DNA of 64,000 nucleotides, taken from assembly GCA_964489425.1 (NCBI GenBank), contig CAZAYP010000009.1, forward strand, positions 1-64,000. The letters are read 5' to 3'. The position numbers and the translations under genes are program-made. Under the pieces are notes generated by a model. That model searched no databases. It was not told the origin of the DNA and saw nothing but the letters and a program-made list of their open reading frames with translations. Each line of letters opens with the position of its first letter. Positions within the stretch are counted from its first letter, which is position 1. Shown in pieces: positions 51,248 through 60,584 of this stretch. The DNA is from CAZAYP01 sp964489425 [NCBI: uncultured Verrucomicrobiota bacterium] (GTDB lineage Bacteria; Verrucomicrobiota; Kiritimatiellia; RZYC01).

Positions 51248-52615
51248 ATGCGTGTGAATGAGCAGGGATTGATTTACGGCCTTGAAGATCGCCCGCCCTT
51301 TGGCATGGCACTGCTGGCGGGGTTTCAGCATCTGCTGGCGATCTTTGTCGGCATCATCACCCCCACCCTGGTGCTGGGCGCCGCGCTGGGGTTCCAGGCG
51401 GAAGTACCATACCTGATCAGCATGTCGCTGATCATTTCAGGCGTTGCCACTTGGATCCAGTGTCACCGGCTGGGGCCGGTCGGGTCGGGCCTGCTCAGCA
51501 TCCAGGGCACCTCATTTGCCTTTGTTGGCTGCCTGCTGATCGTTGGGCATGCGGCGCGCGACCAGGGCCTGGACACGCGCCACGTGCTGGGCCTGATCTT
51601 CGGCATGTGCCTGGTGGGCTCCACGATCGAGATGGTTTTGAGCCTGTTCCTGGTCCAGTTGCGGCGCATCCTGGCCCCGGTGGTGACCGGCCTGATCGTG
51701 CTGCTGATCGGGTTGAGCCTTGTCCGGGTGGCCGTGGTGGACATGGGCGGCGGCGCGGCGCTGCTGGCCCGCGATCCCACGCACTTTGGCGCGCCGGCCA
51801 ACCTGGCGCTCGGCCTGTTCGTCCTGGTGCTGGTGATGCTGCTGAACCGCAGCCGGTGGCCGCTCGTGCGCATGGGCGCGATCATGCTGGCGCTGTTCGC
51901 CGGCTACGCGTTGTGCATCGCCCTGGGCCGGGTGTCGTTCGCCGGATGGGCCGACCAGCCGCTGGTCAGCGTGCCCGTGCCGTTCAAGTATGGACTGGGT
52001 TTTGACTGGCACCTGTTCCCGCCCATCGCGTTTCTCTACCTGATCATCACGCTCGAATCCGTGGGCGACCTCACCGCGACCTCGCTGGTTTCCAATGAAC
52101 CCGTGGAGGGCCCGCTCTACTTGAGGCGCCTGCGCACAGGGGTCCTCGGCGATGGCGTCAACTCCGCCCTGGCCTCGGTGTTCAACACCTTTCCCAACAC
52201 CACGTTCTGCCAGAACAATGGCGTCATCCAGTTGACCGGAGTCGCCAGCCGCCACGTGGGGCTGTATATCGCGGGCCTGCTGGTGGTGCTGGGGCTGTTC
52301 CCGGTCATTGGCGAATTCTTTGCGCGCATGCCGCCGCCGGTGCTGGGCGGGGCCACGCTGGTCATGTTCGGCACCGTGGCCGCGTCGGGCCTGAAGATTG
52401 TCGCGGCCCAACCGCTCGACCGCCGCAACCTCCTGATCATCGCGGTGACCCTGGGCGTGGGGCTGGGCGTCCAGGTGGTGCCGCAGGTGCTCAGCCAACT
52501 CCCGGACGCAGCGCGCCACTTCTTCGGGTCGTCCATCACCACCGGCGGCATCACGGCGATGCTGGCGCACCTGCTGCTGCCGGGCGAAAAAGACAAAGCC
52601 TCCCCGCCGGCATAA
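51248..52615 (+). CDS. NCS2-family xanthine/uric acid permease
   Basis: 455 residues from the ATG at 51248; GTG at 51254 is an alternative better spaced from GGGAG (51242-51246). Hydrophobic throughout, with the NCS2 pattern QHLLAIFVGIITP in TM1, GTSFAFVG, TLESVGDLTATS, LGDGVNSALAS and QNNGVIQLTGVASR. The substrate-site residues studied in E. coli XanQ (Glu272, Asp304, Gln324, Asn325) correspond here to Glu270, Asp302, Gln322 and Asn323, which supports a xanthine or uric acid proton symporter. It stands alone, with a 69-bp gap to the next gene on the same strand and no other purine-related gene nearby. Confidence 0.93.
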   Translation: MRVNEQGLIYGLEDRPPFGMALLAGFQHLLAIFVGIITPTLVLGAALGFQAEVPYLISMSLIISGVATWIQCHRLGPVGSGLLSIQGTSFAFVGCLLIVGHAARDQGLDTRHVLGLIFGMCLVGSTIEMVLSLFLVQLRRILAPVVTGLIVLLIGLSLVRVAVVDMGGGAALLARDPTHFGAPANLALGLFVLVLVMLLNRSRWPLVRMGAIMLALFAGYALCIALGRVSFAGWADQPLVSVPVPFKYGLGFDWHLFPPIAFLYLIITLESVGDLTATSLVSNEPVEGPLYLRRLRTGVLGDGVNSALASVFNTFPNTTFCQNNGVIQLTGVASRHVGLYIAGLLVVLGLFPVIGEFFARMPPPVLGGATLVMFGTVAASGLKIVAAQPLDRRNLLIIAVTLGVGLGVQVVPQVLSQLPDAARHFFGSSITTGGITAMLAHLLLPGEKDKASPPA

Positions 52616-52684
52616 AATGGCTTCCCGGCCGAACCATTTAGCCATATGCTGAAGCCATAGTTTGCACTACAACCAAGGATGAAC

Positions 52685-55600
52685 ATGAGATCTTTTATAC
52701 GGGCAGTCGGTGGTGTGGGTATCGCGGCATTCCTGTTGGGTGCTGTGCCCCTGGCGATGGCGGAAGACGGGGAACTGGACGCCTGGTCAGCAGCGCTGGC
52801 GGGTGAGACGGCCCCGCCCGGCCTGGCCGCGGCGCCACCGGAAGTCGCGGCCGGGTTGGCGGCGCTGTTGCGCCAAGCGGCGCCGGCGCCCCGGCAGGCG
52901 CTCCGGATAACCGCGCCCCAACGGCTGGCCGCGGCGGACGGCAGCGAGGCATGGCGCCTCCAAGCCGATGATGGCGCCATCAGCTACACCCTGGGTGCGC
53001 GCCGCCGGGACGGCGACTGGCAGCCGCTGTACTTCCTGGCGACCGGCCTGCCGGCCCGGCCGGCCGCGACCTTCGAGGATGCGCTCGCACAGGCGCGCGC
53101 CGTGGTCCTGCGCCACAAGACCGGCGGCCGGGAAATATCCGCCGTGCGCGCGCCGGTGCGGCGCGGCCAGGCCCGCCTGGAAACCTGGGGGGCCAAAGAG
53201 ATTGAAATGCCCTGGGACACCGGCTGGGTGTTCATGGTGGACGATGCGCCGCTGGCCAACTGGGCGCATCCCTGCCGCTATGTTTTCGTGGCGGCCGACC
53301 TCTCGGCCGTGGCCGTGCGCTACGCGCTCACGCCCCTGACGGTCGGCGCGGATGCCAAAGCGGCGCCGGGCCAGGCCCCGGCCCTCGAAGTGGTCATCCC
53401 CTTCGTAGACCCTCGGCCGGCGGGTGGCCCGCCCAGGCAGGCGGAGGGGCCGCGGCCCCGGACGTTTCGCTACGATGGCAACGTATCCAACTGCTACGCG
53501 GTCATTGTCTCCGGCGGGTACAACCTGCTCAACAACCACATCCGGTACTGGGGCGACGCCGCCTACGTTTACAGCACCCTGACGCTGAAATACGGCTACC
53601 CCAAGACCAACATCTACGCCCTGGTTTCGGATGGTCTCGACCCTGCCGCGGACCGCAGCGACAACTCCAACTCGCCGTTTGACCTCGACGGCGACGGCCT
53701 GGACGACACCCGCGCCGCCGCCACGGCCGCCAACGTCAGCAACGTGCTCGTCGAACTCCAGGGGCGGTTGCAGCCCGGCGACCAGCTGTTCGTTTTTTTC
53801 ACCGACCACGGCAGCCCCACCGGCGGCGGCGGCGAATGGGACGTGGAACTCAACCTGTGGAACATGGAAGTCCTGCGCGACATTGATCTCAAGGCGCTGA
53901 CGGAACCGATCGCCTGTCCGGTTATATTCGCCATGGAACAATGCTATAGCGGCGGGTTTCTCAATGATCTGACCCAGTCCAACCGCGCGGTGGCCACGGC
54001 CGCCTACTACAACGAATCCTCCTACGCGGGCAACACCTACCCCTTTTTTGACCAGTGGGCTTACCATTGGACCGCCGCCGTGCGCGGGTTTTATCCGCAA
54101 ACCAACGCCCCCTGGATCGACACCACCCCCTGCGATGGCGACCTCAACGGCGACGGATTCGTGTCGTTCGAGGAGGCGGACCGCTACGCGTTTGCCCATA
54201 AATACAGTAGGGACAACCCCATGTACGCCGACCATCCCGTCGGCCTGGGCAAGCAGACCTTTTTCTCGGCGCCGAACCGGCAGGACGTGGGCATGGGCGA
54301 GTTCGTTTTCGATGCCGTGGCGACGCAGGTGGTGGCGGGGGTCGCTTTCCCGTTGCGCATCTCGGCCCAAAACGTGTTCGGCGACGTGATGACCAACTAC
54401 GCGGGCGCGCTCAACCTGTGGGCGGAAGCCGCGCCGAACGATCCCGGTGTCTACGTGGGAACCGGCTCGATGGAATCTGCGCATCCCTTGCATTCCGTCT
54501 GGATGGATTCCCGGTCACAGGTCATTTATCCCCCCGCCGTCATGGGCGGCGCGCGAACGCTGGATGGCCTGGCCCTCAACATCACCGAGGTTCCGCCCCT
54601 CGCGTTGAACAACTGGACGATTCGTTTGAAACATACCGACCTGTCGGCCTATCCGACCAATCCGGTCTGGGAAACCGAAAACTGGACGATCGTTCAATCC
54701 ACCAACCTGACGATTTCGACGACGGGCTGGGTCGTGTTCGCGTTCAGCCAGACGTTTGAGTACAACGGCACCCAAAGCCTGATGCTGGATTTCAGTTTTC
54801 ACAATAGCAGCTACGTAAACAACGGCTTTTGTCGCGCCACGGAATCCACGAACTTCATCGCGGTCAGCTACTCTTCCGACAATGCCGATGGCGAACCGCT
54901 GGCGTGGTCCAATGACGTTCCCCTGCCCGAACCGACGACACTGTTCCCGAATCTGCGCTTCGGGCCGCCGCCGGTGCCGGTGCATGTGGCGGTGGCGCCG
55001 ACCAACCTTTCCGGTTTTGTCCATGGCATCTGGACGGGGACAGTCATGACGCTGAACTCCGCCGCGCAAGCCTGGTTGCACTGCTTGGACGCGACGAACG
55101 CGGCCTGGCGAGGCGGGTCGGATTGCCTGGCAATCATCCCCGGCGCGCCGCCCGCGCTCACGGCCGGACAGGGCGCGGCCTTTGATCGCGTGCCGTTATC
55201 GTGGGATGCCGCGGCCGGCGCCGAAACCTATTCAGTCTGGCGGAGCCTGACCCCTGATGTGGCGACCGCCGAGTTGCTGGCTGACGGTCTGACCAGCTCG
55301 GTCTACGACGACGTGAGCGCCACCGCGCACACCCTTTATTATTACTGGGTGAACGCATGCAGTCATGCCGGTTGCGGCGCTTTCAGCCCGGCGGCCACCG
55401 GCCAGGTCGCCTACTGCTCCCTCACGGCGACGGTTTCGACGCTCTATTTCAACATGAACCAGGACGGCCCGTGGCCGCCTGCGCAGTCGTTTTACATCAT
55501 CAACGACAGCAGCATCGAACAGGAGTACGACGCGGTGGGCGCGCCCGCGTGGGCGGACATCAACCCCCGCACCGGCATTTTGGCTCCGGGCCAAAGCAAC

Positions 55601-58600
55601 TTGCATACGGTTACGTTCAACGCGCAGGTCACCAATCGGGCGGCGGGAGTCCATCAAGTCCCGTTCATCCTGTCCACCGTGAACGAGTGCCATGTTTTGC
55701 TGAATATTCGCAATGTGCTGACAATCCAGCCGGCCGTTCCCAACATCCATCATGTCCGTTGGGACAGCACGAACCCGGTGGCACCCTTCCTCACCTGGGA
55801 AACCGCCGCCACCACCATCCAGGACGCGGTGGATGCGGCCACCAACTGCGCACTGGTCATTGTTGCCAACGGAGTTTACGCCACCGGCGGCAAAGCGGCG
55901 GGCAACGGTCACGCGCTGACCAACCGCGTCTGCGTGGACAAACCGATCACCGTGCGCTCGCTCAGCGGACCCGCCGGCACGTTCATCGTCGGCGCCGCTT
56001 CCGGCGGCACGAATGAATATGGCTTCGATGCCGTGCGCGGGGTTTGGCTCGGGAGCGGGGCAACGTTATCCGGTTTCACGGTGACCAATGGCTTCACCTT
56101 CGCCAAGGACGAGGACGCCGAGCAGGAATTCGATTTCGTGGGCGGCGGCGTTTTCTGTTCCGACTCATCCGGCACAATCAGCAACTGCGTCATCGCCGGC
56201 AATGCCGCGCCTGTCGCGGGCGGCGGGGTATACCAGGGAACCCTTTACAACAGCGCCCTGATCGGCAACCGCGCCACGGATGAAGATGCCGCCGGCGGCG
56301 GCGCGGCGGGCGCCACGCTGTGGCGTTGCCGCATCCTGCGCAACACGACCGGCGGGGCCGGCGGGGGCGTGGCCGACGGCACGATGTACAACTGCCTGGT
56401 GAGCGGCAACGCGGCCGGCTATGAAGGCGGCGGCGTGTATGGCGGCGTGGCCCGCAGCTGCGTCGTGGTCGGCAACCAGGCCCGGTTCGGCGGCGGCGCC
56501 GCGGGCGTGTTTTTTGGCGGCGATTACCAGGTGCGGTGCGAATTATACAACAGCATTGTTTGTAGCAATGCCAGCAACCATGGGGAGGCCAACCATCGGG
56601 CAACCCTGATGTACGACTGTTGCACACTGGGTTGGTCTGACGGCGAGAACATCTACTACGGGGATCCCCTCTTTCGCAATCCGGGTTCGGGCTCCGGCGG
56701 AACCTATGTGGAGGGCAACTACCGGCTGCTGTCCAATTCGCCCTGCATCAACCGGGGCCGCAACGAGCCATGGATGGAGTCTGCGCGCGACCTGTCAGGC
56801 AACCAACGAATCTGGGGCGGCCTGGTGGATATGGGGGCCTACGAGTTTTACGCCGCCGGCGTGCTGATCACCGCCCCGGATACGCTCGACTTCAGCCTGG
56901 TCGAAGTCGGGACCAGCAGCCGGGTGGCCTGGGTGGTGGGCAATGTCGGCACAGAACCCATGACGCTTGGCGGCTTCACCATCCAGGGCGCGGGCGCGGC
57001 GGCCTACCAACTGGCGGGGCTGCCCGGCGCCATTGACGCGGGCCGCGCCGCCACCTGTACCGTGACCTTCGTTCCGCCCGCCGCCATGACCTTTACGGCG
57101 GTGGTGGCGGTGGTGCATGACGCCAGCAACCAACCGTCACCCTTCATGCTCTCCTTGAGCGGAAGCGGCGCCATGCGTGGCGACAAGTATGTCCGGAAAG
57201 ACAATCCCGGCGCCACGTACCCCTACAGCACCTGGGCCACCGCCGCCGGCACCATCCAGGACGCCGCCGACGCCGCCATGGCCGGCGACACCATCTGGGT
57301 GACGAACGGCCTCTATGACCAGGGCGGGCGCGCAGCCGGGTTGCCCCACACCCTGACCAACCGCGTCTGCATCGCACGGCCCGTCACCCTGCGCTCGGTC
57401 AACGGCCCGGCCGTCACCTTGATCGCCGGCGCCGCCGACCCGGCCTCCACCAACGGCCTCGGGACGAACGCCGTCCGCTGCGCCTGGCTCGCCGAGGGCG
57501 CGACGCTGATCGGCTTTACGCTGACCAACGGGGCCACCTTCTTTGATGAACATGACCTCATCAATACCTCTGCCGGGGGGCTTTGGTGCGAGGACGACAA
57601 CGTGGTCGTCAGCCAGTGTGTTTTCGTTGGAAACAGCGCGGTCTATGCCGGCGGCGTTTTTGGCGGCCGCCTGTACCACTGCGAAATGCGGCACAACCGG
57701 GCCTTTGTCGCCGGCGGCGTTTTGGCGGCCACGGTGTTCGACAGCCGGATTACCGCCAACGCGGCTGTCAACGCTGCTGGCGGCGCCGCCAACTGCGAGT
57801 TGACCCGCTGTTCGATTACCGGCAACTCGGCGCAACAAGGCGGCGGCACCTACGGATGCTATCAATACCAGTGTCTGCTGGCCGGCAACACCGGCGGCTG
57901 GGGAGGCGGCGCCTATGGCATGCACACAAGTCCATTCCTGTTCGACGGCTGCGTGATTTCCAACAACACCGCGGCCTATGGCGGCGGCGCCTACGACGAA
58001 GATGGCTTCAGCCAGACCACCAACTGCCTCATCATCGGCAATACGGCCTCCATGGAAGGCGGCGGCTTGTACCGCGGCCGCCACTACAATCCGCTCATTC
58101 TCGGCAACCAGGCCGCGACCAATGCCGGCGCCATCTATTCCGGCTTGGTCCACAACGGAACCATCGTAGGCAACACGGCGGGAAGTTCCGGCGGCGGGGC
58201 CATGTATTCCTATTTGAACAACAGCATCCTGGTGGACAATGTGCTGACCAACGGCGCCCTGGCCAACTGGGTGGACGTCGACCAATGGGGGTCTGTCATC
58301 ACCTATACCTGCACCCAACCGCTGCCGACCAACGGCCTCGGCAACATCACCAATGCCCCGCTCTTCCGCGGCGCGACGGATTACCGCCTCCAGGGGAGTT
58401 CCCCCTGCATCAACGCCGGAACGGTTGAAGACTGGATGTCCGGCGCCGCCGATTACGCCGGCAATCGCCGCATCATCGGCCCGGCGGTGGACATGGGCGC
58501 CTACGAGTATTTGCTGGCGCCAAGCAGCCTCGTGGCGGCCACCAATAGCGGCGCCGGCTGCCTGCAACTGACCTGGGCTGGCGTGGCCGGCGCCGGCGGG

Positions 58601-58816
58601 TTCGCCGTGTTCCGTTCCACCACCACCAACGTGCCCGGCACGGCCCTGGCCGTGGTGGCCACCAACTCGTTCTGCGATGCCACCGCCAAGCCCGGCCAGC
58701 GATACTATTACTGGGTCAATGCCCAGTACACGACCGAGGCCAGCACGCTGGGCGCGCGGGCGGTCGGCTGGCTGCGGAACCAGGCGCTGCCCTGGCTCAT
58801 GCTGCTGCTGGAATAG
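52685..58816 (+). CDS. Giant secreted C13/caspase-like peptidase with beta-helices and LPWLMLLLE tail
   Basis: 2043 residues. The ATG at 52685 is preferred to 52679 because AAGG (52675-52678) is then 6 nt away. Signal peptide 1-26 (AVPLAMA). Residues 27-255 look like a propeptide. The clan CD domain (258-560) has YAVIVSGG, LFVFFTDHGS with His375 and FAMEQCYSGGF with Cys420, the legumain (C13)-type dyad, followed by an EF-hand/dockerin-like loop (Asp486, Asn488, Asp490, Glu497). Then an unassigned region, fibronectin III (816-910), a BACON-like domain (910-1015), beta-helix (1019-1388), choice-of-anchor D (1391-1494), second beta-helix (1499-1941), fibronectin III and the tail. CATAGT at 52656-52661 resembles the shared -10-like box, but no TTG box lies 17 bp upstream. 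No palindrome array is present. Confidence 0.88.
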   Translation: MRSFIRAVGGVGIAAFLLGAVPLAMAEDGELDAWSAALAGETAPPGLAAAPPEVAAGLAALLRQAAPAPRQALRITAPQRLAAADGSEAWRLQADDGAISYTLGARRRDGDWQPLYFLATGLPARPAATFEDALAQARAVVLRHKTGGREISAVRAPVRRGQARLETWGAKEIEMPWDTGWVFMVDDAPLANWAHPCRYVFVAADLSAVAVRYALTPLTVGADAKAAPGQAPALEVVIPFVDPRPAGGPPRQAEGPRPRTFRYDGNVSNCYAVIVSGGYNLLNNHIRYWGDAAYVYSTLTLKYGYPKTNIYALVSDGLDPAADRSDNSNSPFDLDGDGLDDTRAAATAANVSNVLVELQGRLQPGDQLFVFFTDHGSPTGGGGEWDVELNLWNMEVLRDIDLKALTEPIACPVIFAMEQCYSGGFLNDLTQSNRAVATAAYYNESSYAGNTYPFFDQWAYHWTAAVRGFYPQTNAPWIDTTPCDGDLNGDGFVSFEEADRYAFAHKYSRDNPMYADHPVGLGKQTFFSAPNRQDVGMGEFVFDAVATQVVAGVAFPLRISAQNVFGDVMTNYAGALNLWAEAAPNDPGVYVGTGSMESAHPLHSVWMDSRSQVIYPPAVMGGARTLDGLALNITEVPPLALNNWTIRLKHTDLSAYPTNPVWETENWTIVQSTNLTISTTGWVVFAFSQTFEYNGTQSLMLDFSFHNSSYVNNGFCRATESTNFIAVSYSSDNADGEPLAWSNDVPLPEPTTLFPNLRFGPPPVPVHVAVAPTNLSGFVHGIWTGTVMTLNSAAQAWLHCLDATNAAWRGGSDCLAIIPGAPPALTAGQGAAFDRVPLSWDAAAGAETYSVWRSLTPDVATAELLADGLTSSVYDDVSATAHTLYYYWVNACSHAGCGAFSPAATGQVAYCSLTATVSTLYFNMNQDGPWPPAQSFYIINDSSIEQEYDAVGAPAWADINPRTGILAPGQSNLHTVTFNAQVTNRAAGVHQVPFILSTVNECHVLLNIRNVLTIQPAVPNIHHVRWDSTNPVAPFLTWETAATTIQDAVDAATNCALVIVANGVYATGGKAAGNGHALTNRVCVDKPITVRSLSGPAGTFIVGAASGGTNEYGFDAVRGVWLGSGATLSGFTVTNGFTFAKDEDAEQEFDFVGGGVFCSDSSGTISNCVIAGNAAPVAGGGVYQGTLYNSALIGNRATDEDAAGGGAAGATLWRCRILRNTTGGAGGGVADGTMYNCLVSGNAAGYEGGGVYGGVARSCVVVGNQARFGGGAAGVFFGGDYQVRCELYNSIVCSNASNHGEANHRATLMYDCCTLGWSDGENIYYGDPLFRNPGSGSGGTYVEGNYRLLSNSPCINRGRNEPWMESARDLSGNQRIWGGLVDMGAYEFYAAGVLITAPDTLDFSLVEVGTSSRVAWVVGNVGTEPMTLGGFTIQGAGAAAYQLAGLPGAIDAGRAATCTVTFVPPAAMTFTAVVAVVHDASNQPSPFMLSLSGSGAMRGDKYVRKDNPGATYPYSTWATAAGTIQDAADAAMAGDTIWVTNGLYDQGGRAAGLPHTLTNRVCIARPVTLRSVNGPAVTLIAGAADPASTNGLGTNAVRCAWLAEGATLIGFTLTNGATFFDEHDLINTSAGGLWCEDDNVVVSQCVFVGNSAVYAGGVFGGRLYHCEMRHNRAFVAGGVLAATVFDSRITANAAVNAAGGAANCELTRCSITGNSAQQGGGTYGCYQYQCLLAGNTGGWGGGAYGMHTSPFLFDGCVISNNTAAYGGGAYDEDGFSQTTNCLIIGNTASMEGGGLYRGRHYNPLILGNQAATNAGAIYSGLVHNGTIVGNTAGSSGGGAMYSYLNNSILVDNVLTNGALANWVDVDQWGSVITYTCTQPLPTNGLGNITNAPLFRGATDYRLQGSSPCINAGTVEDWMSGAADYAGNRRIIGPAVDMGAYEYLLAPSSLVAATNSGAGCLQLTWAGVAGAGGFAVFRSTTTNVPGTALAVVATNSFCDATAKPGQRYYYWVNAQYTTEASTLGARAVGWLRNQALPWLMLLLE

Positions 58817-59338
58817 GGTTCGGGGTTCAGGACCGTAAGATCTGCTCTGGCGTGGCACGGCTCTGGAATATGAAATGGAGACCAAGCGCTATGAACCGTC
58901 GCCTGGGCGCTGTGAAATGGAGCCCGCGCGGTATCCGGCGACGCCCATGCCCGAAAAAGTAATCTTATCTGTATTATGCTGCCATGAAAGCCGCCTGGCC
59001 ACCTGACGAGGTTTTTCGCTGTTTCCAGTGGAATGAAAGGGCCGTGATGCTGGCGCGTATCTTTAAAGTATGACCGGGCCTGTTAAGGCGGGGAGCGCCT
59101 CGCGTCAGAGTCCCGCCTTCAGGCGGAAGCTCTGCGCAGGCTTTAGCCCGCGGCTGGGACCGCGTCCTGAAGGACGCGCAGAACTTCCGGCTGAAGCCGG
59201 GACTCCGACCAAGTTCCCAGCCGATCAACAATTGTAATACCAAGCACTTCCGCGCTTGACGGCCTCAAACCATAGCCCTACACGTTGATCGTGCCAAAAA
59301 TCTGAGGTAAGGCCAATAATACTGTTCGCATAAATAGA
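58817..59338. other. Intergenic region with a long inverted repeat
   Basis: 522 bp without a supported gene. It holds the inverted repeat at 59108-59205. GAAATGGAG occurs twice (near 58871 and 58913) in similar contexts. No promoter or RNA gene was recognised. Confidence 0.5.
59108..59205. repeat. Inverted-repeat element with 30-bp arms
   Basis: The arm GAGTCCCGCCTTCAG... at 59108-59137 and its reverse complement at 59176-59205 match at 27 of 30 positions. Between them is a perfect hairpin, CGCGTCC TGAA GGACGCG (59161-59178). The element would fold into a long cruciform or RNA hairpin; translations of such sequences (AELPPEGG, AKAC) recur as spurious ORFs in related genomes, from memory. Confidence 0.75.
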
Positions 59339-59716
59339 ATGACGAAGAATGCAAAGCGCGTAATCATTATGGTTTGTGGACTGATGTTCTTCGGTCTCAT
59401 ACTCCATTTGTTGCTGGCGACATGCGATTCCGTCCGAGTTACCCGTCTTACAGAGCGGGTTCGGTCTATCAAGAGAGGCGACCCACTCGACCATGTTGTG
59501 GATGTTATGGGCAAGCCGGATTCTCAGGGAAAACACACCAGAGATATCACAACGGGGATCGAGTATGGCCCATGCCTCGTCTACCACAGGAAGCTGAAAT
59601 GGAGTGATCCATTGTACCCACTCAGAATCCATCAGGGGTGGTACGAAGGTGTAAATCTCAGCATATACTTCGATACGAACTCGCTGGTCAGAGAGATACA
59701 GATTTCGGAGAACTGA
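59339..59716 (+). CDS. Small membrane-anchored BamE/SmpA-like protein
   Basis: 125 residues. The N-terminal hydrophobic segment (8-27) is followed by LLATC, which could be a weak lipobox. The region IKRGDPLDHVVDVMGKPD (44-61) has the GmsxxeVxxlLGkPd pattern of BamE/SmpA-like domains, and the end (LSIYFDTNSLVREIQI) fits its last strands. No clear SD precedes the ATG. The gene is visibly more AT-rich than its surroundings, like the toxin pair downstream, and may be a recent acquisition. Function unknown. Confidence 0.6.
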   Translation: MTKNAKRVIIMVCGLMFFGLILHLLLATCDSVRVTRLTERVRSIKRGDPLDHVVDVMGKPDSQGKHTRDITTGIEYGPCLVYHRKLKWSDPLYPLRIHQGWYEGVNLSIYFDTNSLVREIQISEN

Positions 59717-59717
59717 A

Positions 59718-59794
59718 ACCAAACAATGGAGTGCGAACCACGGCTCGCATGCTATCGGACCTGCCGGGCCTCAGCATGAAGCCGGTCGTTGGGC
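59718..59794. other. Possible integron attC-like site
   Basis: Ends with GTTGGGC (59788-59794), a match to the attC core GTTRRRY, and begins with ACCAAAC (59718-59724), which fits RYYYAAC at all but one position. The span of 77 nt is in the attC range. Internal pairing is weak, so this is tentative. Confidence 0.25.
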
Positions 59795-59849
59795 GTCCAG
59801 ATCGAAAGTCAATCTTGCCTGATGCCAGAGAGAGACGTAAGATTCCAAC

Positions 59850-60341
59850 ATGAAGAGCGTATACGTCGAAACGTCGGTCGCGAGCTATCTCACGGCACGT
59901 CCGAGCCGGGACTTGCGTGCCGCCGCGTGGCAGCAGACAACCATTCAGTGGTGGGAACAAGAACAGCCGAAATACGAGCTGTTCACTTCAGAACTCGTCC
60001 TTGCCGAGGCAAGATCCGGAGATGCGGATGCCGCAGGCAGACGCCTCGCGGTGCTGGACGGACTGCCCCTGCTGTCTGTCAGCGATGTGGTCAAGGATTT
60101 AGCGGATCGGTTGATGGCCGACGGCGGCATCCCGCCGCATGCCGAGGCGGACGCTCTCCATATCGCAGTCGCCACCGTTCATGGAATGGACTATTTGCTC
60201 ACGTGGAACTGCCGGCACATCGACAACGCCACGACCAAACCGGTCATCCGATCAATCTGTACGGTCGCCGGATACACGTGTCCGGAAATCTGTACGCCAT
60301 TGGAACTGCTTTCAGGGGAGGTGGAAGATGTACAAGGATGA
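59850..60341 (+). CDS. PIN-domain VapC-like toxin
   Basis: 163 residues. PIN-domain features: YVETSVASYL near the N-terminus (first acidic residue Glu7), a central SELVLAEA (Glu48, Glu52), and ADALHIAVAT followed by YLLTWNCRHI with the conserved acidic and Asn positions. Family members are Mg-dependent ribonucleases. The gene overlaps the downstream small gene by 14 nt in the reverse of the usual antitoxin-first order. The SD is weak. Confidence 0.8.
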   Translation: MKSVYVETSVASYLTARPSRDLRAAAWQQTTIQWWEQEQPKYELFTSELVLAEARSGDADAAGRRLAVLDGLPLLSVSDVVKDLADRLMADGGIPPHAEADALHIAVATVHGMDYLLTWNCRHIDNATTKPVIRSICTVAGYTCPEICTPLELLSGEVEDVQG

Positions 60342-60507
60342 GATCATTGCTGAAGTGTGGCGCAACCGCGATGCATACGCGCGGGTTCACCACCACGACC
60401 TGAATGAGATCGTTGCTGACCTCCGTAAACGAGAGGCGGAACATCCCCAACGAGTGGTTGACCGACGAGCACGCCGAACAACCGAATCGAACGCGACTAA
60501 GGGTTAG
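60328..60507 (+). CDS. Putative antitoxin partner of the PIN toxin
   Basis: 59 residues from the ATG at 60328 with GGGGAGG (60315-60321) 6 nt upstream, inside the toxin gene. The sequence MYKDEIIAEVWRNRDAYA, then HHHDLNEIVADLRKRE, is helical and of a type I know as a small conserved protein found next to PIN-domain genes. Overlap with the toxin implies translational coupling. Antitoxin function is inferred from position. Confidence 0.7.
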   Translation: MYKDEIIAEVWRNRDAYARVHHHDLNEIVADLRKREAEHPQRVVDRRARRTTESNATKG

Positions 60508-60561
60508 CCGCGCCGCTTCGCTCTGCGGCCAATCCGAAGCGGTTCATTCGGGACGTTAAAC
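60501..60561. other. Possible attC-like site after the toxin-antitoxin pair
   Basis: Contains an 8-bp hairpin, CCGCTTCG (60513-60520) with CGAAGCGG (60535-60542), and ends with GTTAAAC (60555-60561), which fits GTTRRRY. The expected RYYYAAC partner is not clear. The antitoxin stop codon (60505-60507) lies inside. Confidence 0.25.
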
Positions 60562-60584
60562 CAAAACACAAAGAGGAAGTTATC

